From Ilyonectria destructans (lineage: Eukaryota; Ascomycota; Sordariomycetes; Hypocreales; Nectriaceae): a stretch of 64,000 nt of DNA. The notes below the pieces were generated by a model. The model saw nothing but the letters and a program-made list of their open reading frames with translations, ran no database searches and was not told the DNA's origin. Each line of letters begins with the position of its first letter. The stretch's first letter is position 1. The stretch is from contig JAHEWK010000008.1 in assembly GCA_020740775.1 (NCBI GenBank), positions 1,860,001-1,924,000 of the forward strand, read 5' to 3'. The position numbers and the translations under genes are program-made. Positions 48,766-59,775 of this stretch are shown here, piece by piece.

Positions 48766-50673
48766 GGTGGGAGGATGAGGAGGGAGCAAGGGCGAAGGAT
48801 AGCGAAGACTCGAGTGGAGGGTTGGTGATTTTGGATTGGAGACGAGGAGGGAGAGCGGCGGTCGTTTCTGAGGTGGTGGGACGGATGTATAACGTCACGT
48901 CACTGAAAGGTGTCGTTGCTAGAGGAGTATCGTCCGTCGTTCGTGGGGCTCGTAGCTATTGTCGCAGTGGTGGCTATTGGTAGACCTCATTCGCATCCGT
49001 CGAGCCACATCCGGCGCAAAGTTGGTGTCTTTGTCCTTGTGCTCGTTGTGTTTCTGTCGCAAGGGCTGTGGTGGCGGCGCGCGGGTCACAAGCTGTCAAC
49101 TTTCTAGACTCCCATTTGGAGCTTCCAGCAAGGACCGTGGGGCCCCAAATGGTACGTACCTCGGAGGTACTTTGGGCCAGCTGTAACGCCAGGCCTGCCA
49201 GGTGTCCAAGGAGGGCCTATCAGGACTCGGGCCAATGGGGAGCCAAGAGAAGACAATTGGAAACTGCGCTTAGCGGCTGAGCAGCCAATCGGAGCACGGG
49301 CCACCTGCAGCTGGCATTGTTCCGGAAGGCATGGCGCATGCTTGCTATTGTCCTCAACTCCGCGACTGCCCCGCTAGCCCCCCGCCGGTGTGATTGTCAC
49401 TGGGCTTGCGGCGTTGAGTGCGGTGTTGAGGGCGCTGAGCTCCTTCCCCAAGCGTAGGTCGGATAGCCCGTGAGTGATGCAGGGAGGAGCGATATCTTTG
49501 TGTGCTTATAAACAGTCATCATCCTTCTTCCTTCCTTGCTTCCCCGAGGTTGCAATCTCAGCTCATCATCTTCCAAATCCCATCTCCTCGACCTCCTCCT
49601 CGGCTTGTTTATCAAGCCCTGAGAGGTCAAACGGAGTGGCTGCCTTTGTGAGCATCGAGCGACGCACTGCGACCAACCGACCTCTTTTGGTACAACAGGA
49701 ACGAAAAGTACCGACCTTGGCGCTAGTACTTCTGTTGCTTCTGCCTCTGCCTGCGTTTTGGCCTGGCTGTCCGCTGGCTGTAGGTGCCTGAGAGACCAGT
49801 GCTACCTCCCACGCAGTCCACAGCGGGGTTATTTTTTTGTTTGGCTCGTTCTCGGTGATTGGCGCCTTCCATCACTCTCACGCATCCACGCCCAGAAAAC
49901 AGGTGAGTGAGGCTGTCAATTTCCTGCTGACTGCATTTGCGCGCCCTCCTGTTGCCTGGCAGCAAGCGATGCCTGGCCATGGTTCGATTTCCTCTTCTCT
50001 CATCCTTCGCTTTCCTCTCTGTCGTGCGATTTCGCGAGTTTGCGCTCCCTGGCAGTGTGTGTGTTTCCGCGTTGAGAGAATATACACTACCCCGCCTTCA
50101 CGAGCTTTTGTTTTTGTTCGACCCTGCACTCTATCACAGGAGCCGAAGGATTGGGAGTGAGAGTGACATCTCTGGTTGATTGGAGACTCAATTCAAATTC
50201 CATACTCTCCAACTGCCATGCCCTTCTCCTCCCGCAACTCTTTCCAAGGGGTTCTCGCAGTGGTAGTTGCCCTGCTGAGCATCCTGGCCTATCTTATCGT
50301 CCTCAAGGAAGGGATTGGTTTGCAGTCACTGCCAGTTCCCAGTCTCGAGTTAGTTGCTTCTTACAAGGGTTTCTCGAATAGCGCATAGCACCTGCTCCCT
50401 CCTGATTTTGGTTTTCCTTTCAACCATGGTCTATTTAATTGCTTTCTGATTTCTCTTGTCGATATTACTACTAAATATGTATTGCGCCCATGGGGTTCGT
50501 TCTCGGCGTTGTACCAGTCCAGGGGCTTGGGCCGCGCCCAACCGGTTCACCATCTTTTGGCTCCTCTTCAACATCTTCTGCTTCTCTTCTGTTTGTATAG
50601 TTTGGCCTCATAGAGTGATGCTGATGACTCTTCTAGTTCTCTGTGGAAATTGAGCGGCTTTAGGGAATTCATC
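48766..50673. other. Divergent region between ZW10/Dsl1 and the M16 protease
   Basis: About 1.9 kb of promoter and leader sequence. The right half is C/T-rich, with many TTTCCTC words, and probably contains the long 5' leader of the protease gene. A 56-codon frame inside it (50,218-50,388) is listed separately. Other short frames look random. Confidence 0.55.
50218..50388 (+). CDS. Possible 56-aa single-span membrane peptide or upstream ORF
   Basis: ATG to TAG encoding 56 residues. Residues about 11-30 (GVLAVVVALLSILAYLIVLK) form a strong hydrophobic span after a short polar N-terminus. It ends 285 bases before the ATG of the M16 protease on the same strand. It could be a small membrane-protein gene, an upstream ORF in the protease leader, or chance. 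No homologue is known to me. Confidence 0.3.
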   Translation: MPFSSRNSFQGVLAVVVALLSILAYLIVLKEGIGLQSLPVPSLELVASYKGFSNSA

Positions 50674-53600
50674 ATGCCTTCCGAAACTCCCAAGTCGCGG
50701 TTTCGCAAGATCCAGAGCTTCAAGGCCGACTATGCTCCCTGCACCATCTCTCAATATGTCTCCGAACGCAGTGGCTTGCAAGTCGTCATCGCCGATCGCA
50801 AGGGACCCAAGGTCAACGGCTACTTCACCCTAGCCACTGAGATCTTTGACGACTCGGGTGCTCCCCATACTCTTGAGCATCTTGTCTTCATGGGCTCCAA
50901 GAGCTACCAGTACAAGGGTCTCCTCGACAAACTCTCCTCCCGCGCCTACTCCGGCACGAATGCCTGGACTGCAACAGATCATACCGCCTACACTCTCGAG
51001 ACCGCTGGATGGGAGGGTTTTGCCCAAATCCTTCCTGTCTATCTGGAGCACATCATCCTGCCCACCATTACCGATGAGGGAATCGTCACCGAGGTTTGCC
51101 ACATCGACGGCGAGGGTAATGATGCCGGTGTTGTCTACTCGGAGATGCAAGCTGTTCAATTTCGCAGTCCTGAGATCATGGACCTAAAGGCCCGCCGCCT
51201 TCTTTACCCAGAGAACGTCGGCTTCCGATATGAGACTGGTGGCATGACCGAAGCCCTGCGTGTTTTGACCCCCGAGCGTATCCGTCAGTTCCATAAAGAC
51301 ATGTACCAGCCCCGAAACCTTTGCCTGGTCATCGTCGGCGAGACGAACCACGAGAATTTGCTCCAGATTCTCGACGAGTTCGAAGAGTCCATCAAGGATG
51401 ATATCCCCTCCCTTGATACCCCTTTCCAGAGGTACGAATTCCCCGAAACGTACTATCTAGGCTTGAACTTGATACTGACTCCAAGTTAACAGACCCTGGA
51501 TTGACTCTGCTCAGCCTCCTGCTCTCAACGAGTCCAAGATTGTCACTGCCGAGTTCCCGGAGGAGGATGAGACGGTTGGCGAAATCCTCGTCGGCTTCTT
51601 CGGTCCCAACTGCATTGACACTACCGCATCGTCGGCTCTCAACGTTCTCCTGACCTATCTCTGCGGCTCATCCGTCTCTATTCTCGAGAATGTTATGGTC
51701 GAGCGTGAGGAACTTGCCAGCTCCGTCAGCTACTGGTGGGACTCTCGCCCCAACTCCGTCATCTGGTTGCAGCCTACTGGTGTCGCCACTGAGAAGCTTG
51801 AGTTCGTTGAGAAGCGCCTCTTTGAGCTGTTGAAAGAGGTCGCGTCGAACCCTCTTGATATGGAATACATGAGGGAGTGCATCCGCCGCGAGAGACGTCA
51901 GGTCAAGTACCACGCCGAGACTTCCGAGTCCTTCTACGCCACCAACATTATCACCGACTATCTCTTTGGAGAACGTGACGGATCAACGCTCAAGGATCTG
52001 CAGAATCTAAACGAGTACGATGACTTGGAGAAGTGGGAAGACAAGGACTGGCGCGACTTCCTCCGCAAGTGGATGTCGGATGCTCACCATATCTCAGTCC
52101 TTGGCAAGCCCTCCCTCGAGATGGCCTCCAAGATGAAGAAGGATGAGGAGACTCGCATTGCCAAACGCAAGGAAGAGCTCGGACCTGAGGGCCTTGCTAA
52201 ACTCGGAAAGCACCTTGAGGAGGCGAAGAAGAAGAATGATGCCCCTATTCCCGCCTCGCTCATCGATCAATGGCCTGTTCCCGGCACAGACTCCATCCAC
52301 TTCATCGAGTCCGATACTGCTCGTGCTGGACGCGCCCGAGCTGTCGGCTTGGGTGTTGGATCCGCGCAAAAGTTCATCGATGCCGCGCCTAATGGAAAGC
52401 TGCCCCTGTTCCTCCAGTTCGAGGACGTACCGACCAACTTCGTTCACATTACCATCCACATCGGTACTTCTCAAATTCCGGACGAGTTCAAACCCCTGAT
52501 GCCAATCTTCAGTGACAACTTCTTCAACACGCACATCATGCGTGATGGTAAGCAGGTCGGCTTCGAGCAGGTCGTCATGGAGCTCGAGCGGGATACCATC
52601 AGCTACTCGCTCAGCTCTGCCCGATCCCTGGGCGACGCTGACGGCATGATGATTCAGTTCCAGGTTGAACCAGAGAAGTACGGCGCCGCTGTGGAATGGA
52701 TCCGCACCATGATGTTTGACTCTATCTTCGACCCGCAGCGCCTCAAGGCTGGTGTCACCAAGGCTTTGGCTGACATCCCAGAGGGCAAGCGTGATGGCCG
52801 CGGCATGGCTGGCGAGGTTGACGCAGTGTTCCACATGGAGAGGTCGACTCTTGCTGTCGCTAAGCGTGTTCTTGTTCGAGCTGTGTATCTCAAGCGCCTC
52901 AAGAAGCTGTTGGAGAAGGAGCCTGAGAAGGTCGTGTCCTGGTTCAACACCGTCCGAAAGTCGCTTTTCACTTTCCAGAACATGCGCTTCCTCGTCACTG
53001 CCAACCTGGCTACTCTACCCGACCCTCTTACCACTTGGGATACCTTGTCCAAGTCACTGACCGCTGAGGAGGACATGGTCGAGATCCCCAAGCCCGTGAG
53101 CCTTCTCAACGCCGAGGGCCGCAATCCTGGATCCGTTGGTGCAGTCATCATTCCCATGACCACCCTCGACAGCTCCTACTCTGTGTCATCGGCCAAGGGC
53201 CTGGAATCCTTTTCTGACCCCCATATGGCCGCCCTCATGGTCGCCATTGGCTATCTTGAGGCCCCTGAGGGTCCCCTCTGGAACGCTGTCCGTGGTGCTG
53301 GCTACGCCTACGGCTCCTACTTCGCGCGCGACATTAACTCGGGCCTTCTCTCGTACCGAGTATACCGCTCTCCTGACGCCTTCAAAGCTATTGCGGCTTC
53401 CAGTGACGCCATCCGAAAGATTGCCGAGGGAGAGGTGGAGATTGACCGACATCTGTTGGAAGGTACCATCAGCCAGATTGTCGTCATGTTCGCCGACGAG
53501 CAGTCGACGATGCCCAGCGCCGCACAGCAGAACTTTGTCCAGGGCGTCGTCCGCGGCCTGCCCAAGAACTGGGACAAGGAGGTGCTGCGCCGCGTGCGCG

Positions 53601-54001
53601 CCGTGACTATCGATGAGATGCGCACCGCTATGCGCGACATTATCCTGCCATGCTTCGAGCCGGGCAAGAGCAATATTATCGTGACTTGCGCAACATTGAT
53701 GAAAGAGGTATGTGACGTACTCATGCTCTCACTATCCATAACATTACGAATACGCCTGGGAACCGTTTCTCAACGGCACAAAACCTTACTTGTGTACATG
53801 GTAACTAACTGTTCTCAGGGCATGGAGACTGCTTTCAAGGGTATGGGCTATAAGGTTCAGACACACGAGCTCAGCTACTTCCACGATGACTATGGCCTGA
53901 AGCCTGATGGCGACGAGGAAGAAGAAGAAGAGGACGAGGACGAGGACGAGCTGGACGGATCCGAGGGATCCTATGATTCAGATGATTCCGAAGAGGATTA
54001 G
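50674..54001 (+). CDS. M16 zinc metalloprotease, Sdd3 (YOL098C)-like
   Basis: Three exons (50674-51431, 51493-53707, 53819-54001) with introns of 61 and 111 nt give 1051 aa, the length expected of single-chain pitrilysin-family M16C enzymes. The inverted zinc motif HTLEH lies at residues 65-69, with the third-ligand glutamate probably E157 (GVVYSEMQ). The C-terminal half holds the inactive M16 repeats that close the chamber, and the last 40 residues are a run of Asp/Glu. There is no evident mitochondrial leader, unlike Cym1 8 kb away, so cytosolic location is inferred. The yeast homologue's substrate is not firmly known. The ATG at 50,674 (MPSETPKSRF) is the first in frame. Confidence 0.9.
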
Positions 54002-54371
54002 ACGAGTTGATTCACTAACCAGCATTGACCCCTTGCTAGACGGGGACAGAGATGAGGGCCAGGTCCTAGAGGCGAACCGGGCAATCCGAGCATCTTTGGT
54101 CCTTGATGAACAAACTGGATCAAGCTGCCCCGAGTAGTCACTTGAAATTTCGGTAGCAATGCCGATGACCAGTGCGAATGAATTGCAAATGACTTGTATT
54201 GTACACGCGAGCCTGGGATCTATGACTCTAGATGACTGATTCTTATGGCCAACTATTCCTGTGAGCACCTCAAAGAGCTCACCTCTACATGGACTTGTAT
54301 TTTGCGACCTTGGCGGTGTGCACACCCCCGTGAAACAACTCCTTTTCTACTGTCTAAATGACAATGATGGC
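54002..54371. other. Convergent intergenic region, M16 protease and Ste24
   Basis: 370 bases between two 3' ends, presumably both 3' UTRs. Nothing else is visible. Confidence 0.6.
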
Positions 54372-55913
54372 TTACAGCTCGTCACGGCCTGTAACCTTGG
54401 CGACGCCCTCCTTGTCAGCCTCAGCGGACTTGTCGGGGACACCCTCGGTGACGCCCTCAGAACCCTTCCAGCCGAGGGCATTAAGGCGCTCAGAAAGGTG
54501 GGGGTGAGAGAAGTGGTAGCTGGCGTACATCCAGTCGGCATCCATGGTGCTGAGGTTCTGGATCTGGAGCTTGAGGAGGGAGCGGGCGAGCTCCTCGGGG
54601 TATCCGAGCTGCTTGGCGAAGGCGTCGGCCTGGAACTCGAACTTGCGGGTGATGATGTTCATGCCGAACTTGACAAGGAGGTCAGTAGGCGAGAGGGCAT
54701 CAGAGAAGAGGATGAAGCCGATGATGATGGGGTGCTCCTTGAGGAAGCCAAAGGCCGAGTACAGGGAGTTGTTGTTGATGAAGACAGAGAAGAGAGTGAA
54801 GATGTAGAACAAATGGCCCTGCGAGTGTCAGTTAATTTGGAGCATAGTGATGGGTGGCTAGGAGTAGTAGGTACCTGGGAGATGCCGAAGAGGCTAGTCG
54901 TGTGACCCAACTTCCAGTGACCAAGCTCATGGGCAAGGACAGCGATGACCTCCTCGCTCTCGCTCTTCTCAATCAAGGTATCGTAGATGACAATGTGCTT
55001 CTTCCAGGGGAGACCAAAGAAGTAGGCGTTGGAGTGGGCGCTGCGCTTGCTGCCGTCAATGACGTAGAGCTCGTGCAGGGGGAACTTGAGGCTGGCAGCG
55101 AGAGCCTCGACACCGGTCTTGAGCTTGCCATCCTCGAGGGGAGACAACTTGTTGAACAGAGGCAGGATAGCGATCGGGTAGATGGTAATCATGAAGACCT
55201 GGAGTCCAGCAGCGAAGGCCCAAAGGTAGTAGAAGAACTGGTTGCCAGTCTTCTGGATGATGGCGAGGAAACCGGCGAGGATCGGGGGAGCGAGGACAAA
55301 GGTCAGGAGCTGAGACTTGAGCAGGTCGGTAACGAAGAGCTGGGGAGTCTGTTTGTTGAAGCCAAACTTTTCTTCGAGGACGAAGGTATGGTAGATAGAC
55401 GAGGGCAGGCGGAGAACCTGGCCGACAACCATGAAGGTCAGGACGAAGACAATGGAGTGACTGATTTCACCGGTGAAGCGTTCGGGAGCGAATCGGAGCA
55501 AGAGGTCACCAGACCAGGACCAGAGCTTAGGAAGGACGTCGAAGTGGATGAAGGCGATGTTTTGGAGCTGGCTGTAGAGACCGTCGACAATGCTGAACTG
55601 GGCCTTGGCGCGGCCGTAGGCTTGGGACTTGTCGAAGACCTCCTGGGAGACTTCCTTGGAGAGAACGGCGGGGGGACTGGGCTGCTGGAGAATGCGATAC
55701 TGGCGGAAGGTGAGGAAGGTCTCGAAGAGGTACTGGCCGACCGAGAAGCCCATGATGAGGCGCTTCCATGGGAAGAGCGGGCGATCGAGGAAGCGCGCGA
55801 GGCGCTGTTGGGCGGCGGAACATGGTTAGCAATTGGTCCCTTACGAACGAACATCTTGGTATGCTGCACTGATTGTGTAATGCAATGTGACGACTTACCT
55901 GGAGAAAGTCCAT
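54372..55913 (-). CDS. ste24: CAAX prenyl protease 1, Ste24 family (M48)
   Basis: Three exons (55913-55899, 55804-54875, 54818-54372) give 463 aa; the first encodes only MDFLQ. Introns are 94 and 56 nt. This integral ER and inner-nuclear-membrane protease removes the last three residues of farnesylated CAAX proteins and, in yeast, also processes a-factor. The zinc motif HELGH is at 297-301 (AVLAHELGHWKLGH), and the third ligand is E376 in KFEFQADAFA. Hydrophobic segments precede and surround the motif (about 82-95, 120-140, 172-188, 195-222, 316-335, 343-356), as expected for the multi-helix barrel. The tail is short and hydrophilic. The start is set by MDFLQRLARFLDRP, which is restored exactly by the first splice. 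Confidence 0.93.
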
Positions 55914-57039
55914 GGTTACGGTTTGGCGATGAACCGTGGGCTTGATGCTGGGGTGTTTGGTGGGTTGAAGGAGTGAAGCCGGGGAGCTACTCTAAAAGGT
56001 GGGATGGGAGGTAAGGTGGCCCTAAGCTCACTCAGTGAGACGCGCCTGCCATTCTTGGACGTGTCTGGGATCGGCATCAAAAACCCCCGATATGCCGACA
56101 ATGGAGATATTAATAGACTCGGCACCCGGGGTACCTGGCATTTATACTACACAAACTGAAGCTGATTTTCCACGTACCTCGAGCTTTTTTGCACTTCTCT
56201 AAGGAATCAAATTGGTAGGGAAACGCAAGCTGGCATGTCGAAGCAAGCACGCGGTACATGGATGAGGGAGAATGAGATGATCGGGCGGAGACCAGGATCT
56301 CGACCCAAACCCCAAACCCCGGAGCTCCGGATGGGACACAGCTAGTTCTGGTGCCATCATGCATTTTTTAGCTGCGGTGGGTGCAATCGGCAGGCTGCGA
56401 TACGGGGGGTTACTCCCTGTTTGCCTTTGGAAGTACAGGGCATGATGGCTATAAATGGTGACTCCGGATTTTCAACACCCCTCGCACCTCTTCCCACTTT
56501 CATACGTCACGATATCCGCTTCTTCACTCATCCACCTTGGCAAACCGGCATCATCCAAACACTTATAAGGGTCACTATCTGAAATCGGCGACACGAACCT
56601 CACCATGAGAGAGCCCGCTCTAATATACACAGCCTGGCAAAGCAGTCTCGTCCCTGCATGACGGCCATAGAGTTCCAGGCAACACACCCAGCAGCAACGC
56701 TTCGAAGCACAGTGGGGCTGGTCTTTGTTGAAAGGGGATGGATCCAATTAGGTCCCCGAACATGGCGACGGATTAATAGAGCAGGTAGCTACGACACCCC
56801 ATCTTACACGGCAACAGCACAAGGAGCACCTCCAGCAGAACATCCCGGCCTGACAACTAGCTAGTTACTCGGACACGTACTTGTCTCGAGTTGGTGGAGC
56901 AAATCCACTGCTCCCGGATCATGTTGGTCGAGATCTAACTCAGGTGCCAAGCGCCGTATGCCGGCAATACATGGAGTGGCCATTCTTACAACCCGCGCAA
57001 CTTCCGAAGTCCTGCCCAGGTCATGTTCTCAATGGCCTC
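55914..57039. other. Intergenic region between Ste24 start and taxilin end
   Basis: About 1.1 kb containing the Ste24 promoter and the taxilin 3' UTR. Small frames on both strands show no domain. No repeat was recognised. Confidence 0.6.
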
Positions 57040-58661
57040 CTAATGCCCGTTGGTCGTTGCTGGCGTTGCCTGAGGTGGCCGTTCCGGCCCGTACGGCACT
57101 GGGACGCCCTGCTCGTTGGACTGCGGCTCCTCCTCTGTGTCGTCGTCGAATTCGCTAACTTCTTCGTCGTCGCCATCTTCGTCGGAATAGTCGCTCTCGT
57201 CGCCTTCGCCACCGTGGCCGTCCGAATAACAGCTTTCCACAGTGTTGGTCATGGTCGGTGGCACCTTACGGCCCTGCTGCTGCATTTGCTGGATGATGCT
57301 CATGAGCTTCTCCGTCTTCTTCTCTGCGGCCTCCGTCTTCTTCTTCCACTCCTGCCGCTCCTCGGCCATACGGATAATGTTTGTGGCCGTGGCTTCCTTC
57401 TGTCTTTTCAAGGCTTCGTTTTCCTTTTCCAGACGCTTCCCCTTCTTGGACATGTCCTCCATCTCCTTGCGGAACGATAAGAATAGGTCGTTGCTGTTAT
57501 TCAGTGTGTCCTCCACCTGCTGTGGAATTAGTCAAGATGCCGCATCGGGGTTGCGCGAGGTCACCTACCTGCTTAAACTTGTCGACGTAGACGTTGAGTT
57601 GATTCCTCAGCTCCGTCTCCGTCTTGGTGAAGGCCTGAACTTGCGCTTGTAGGTGCCGGGCCTTGGTTGACTCGGCCTCGGCATTCTTCTTCTCGCGCTC
57701 GTACCGGGCCATATGGTATTGGACCTCGAGTTCCTTCGTTCGCATCAGGGAGTGGAAATGCAGCTCTCGTAATTCGTATTGTTCGATAAAGGACTTGAAG
57801 CGGACCCGGAACCTAAGGACTGATGTTAGTGGTGCAACATTCTATCAAGTCCGGTTGTGATTCCTCACAGTTCGTCGACCTCCATGTCCACAACCTGTTT
57901 CCGTGGTGTGTCTTTCTCTTCCTGGTATCCCTCGAGTTTCGATAGTAAGGTCGCATACTTCTCGTCCCACGCAACATTATTGCGCTTCTGCGTCGTTTGA
58001 TGCTCCTTGTTCTCATTCTGGTCGGGCGCAGATCAGCACAAGGTTCGCTCTCGGGGTAAATCGTCCGCCAATGTCCAGGAACCCACCTTCATCTTGTTGT
58101 TGTCCCGTTGAAGTTCGCGGCAGAGCTTCTCAAGCTTCTCCTTGAGTCCAACCGTCTTGCTCAGTTCGGTACGGTTAGTATCTCGCTCTTTCTGCAGGTT
58201 GTCCCCGCGTCGCTTGTTCTTCTGGTTCTCCCGTTCCAGGCGTCGCATGTCGGCCAGTAGTTCACTCGAGCGCTTGGTGAGATGATCGATCTTCTGCATG
58301 TTGTCCATCTTAGAGACTTGTTGGAGGAGATCGCGGTTCGCCCTCTTTACTTCACGCTCTATACCGGCCACGAATCAGCACACGTTCCTTCTCCCCTCCT
58401 GGATATCGAGATCGACGAGGGCGTCATCTGAACGACTTTCGGTTCCATCAAACGGGGGCGCAACACACCAATCTCCAGCTCCTGGTCCTTCTCGCCGGCG
58501 GCATCTTGCTCGAGTTGGGAGATGCGGGCCTGGAGCAGGCGCGACGCTTCGTTGGAGTCCATGCCTTTCTTGCCCTTCGTCTTTTTGGCCGTTGCTGGCG
58601 GGGGATGGACGTGCCCGTCGTGCCCGTTGGCCAGAGGAGCGTCCAGCTGGCTAGCAGGCAT
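57040..58661 (-). CDS. Taxilin family coiled-coil protein
   Basis: Five exons (58661-58469, 58358-58087, 58017-57869, 57812-57569, 57516-57040) give 444 aa. Introns are 110, 69, 56 and 52 nt. After a short low-complexity start, residues about 40-370 are an almost continuous coiled coil with taxilin signatures (KLCRELQRDNNK, RFKSFIEQYELRE, QLNVYVDKFKQVEDTLNNSNDLF). The tail is acidic and ends in a Pro-rich stretch. Animal taxilins bind free syntaxins and act in vesicle traffic; the fungal role is not established. The last intron ends in CAGCAG, so two acceptors three bases apart are possible (57,517 or 57,520). I chose the one giving KQVED, as in homologues; the other adds a Gln. Confidence 0.88.
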
Positions 58662-59775
58662 CGCCGATCAGGTTCGTCGAGGGTCGTCAGATCCGTCGTC
58701 CAGCCGGTCGGGTGGGAGTCACGAGGGCAGTCGCAGAGGGGATCGAGGGCATCGAGAGTCTCGGAATTCGATGTCGTCAGCTGGTCGCGGGGGAATGGCT
58801 GAAGGAAGAGGCCGCGGCCAGGTCGTCGTCGCCGTGAATTCGTGGTCGGTGGTTGAAAAGAGGCCAAGTCTGGCGAGACAGATGGCGTCGGCTAGGCTGG
58901 AGAAATGGGCGTTAGTGAGACCGGGCGAGAATTGTCACTGTGCAGCGCAGTGCCCTGGGAGTGGCAGTACGACAGCCAGCGGGCGGAGTGCTGGGCGTTG
59001 CAGTGGGTGCAGGGCTACGCTTTGTGACGGACCTACGCTTGATGTGCGACAAGCAACCGCAACGACAGTCGTGCAAGCGTTCCTCGGGGCTAAAGGCGCA
59101 GGTGGAAGCCACCAACTCTTGCGAATGGACGGCACGGGATGAAGGGCTCATGGAGTCTCGAAAGGCACCGATTGGTTTTGCCATGGAGCCTTTGTGCCAT
59201 CATCACAGCCCGCTAGGGCACTAGCAGGGCCAAGTAGCGAATGATGTGCCCCAGAGTTAGCGGCCTACTGGTGGAAGGGCCGGGAATGCTGGGGCCATTG
59301 AACAGCCGGCAGCACACCCTACCTGACTAATCCCACGGCTCCACCCGGGGGCCCTGTCCGCTGTGGTCACTGGGCGGCCACCACTGAAAAGCCTCGCTGG
59401 CCACTGGACGACCCTGCTGGCGACTGACGTTGTGCGCAGCACGGCCACTGTAGCTCGGCTTTACTACGTACTACGTAGTAGGTCCCTGGGTTGCACTCCG
59501 CACCCTGGCCCGATCGGCCCTGTAAATTTTCGGGTGAGATCTAATTAGCCACCTCAGGCGAGGCGTCATTGTGCCGACGACGTGCATCCGAAATCTCGAC
59601 TTTTCGACCTTCTCTCCTCATTTTACTACGGAGCCGAGCCGCACTTCGTCGAAACGCCCCTTTCGTCAGATCTTGCTCTGTTGCTGTAATATTACCTGTT
59701 CGATGTATCATTAGAATCTTCTTTTATAATTTCTCCTCTTCTTTTCCTCGACGACACCAACAGACGAACGACAGG
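58662..59775. other. Divergent promoter region, taxilin and Cym1
   Basis: 1.1 kb between two divergent starts. Frames antisense to the taxilin start continue into it but lack domains. The 19-bp inverted repeat at 59,462-59,480 and a C/T-rich stretch before the Cym1 ATG are the only features seen. Confidence 0.6.
59462..59480. repeat. 19-bp inverted repeat around TACTACGTA
   Basis: TACTACGTA, one C, then its exact reverse complement TACGTAGTA. It lies about 300 bases upstream of the Cym1 ATG. A role as a factor-binding site is possible but unproven. Confidence 0.75.
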
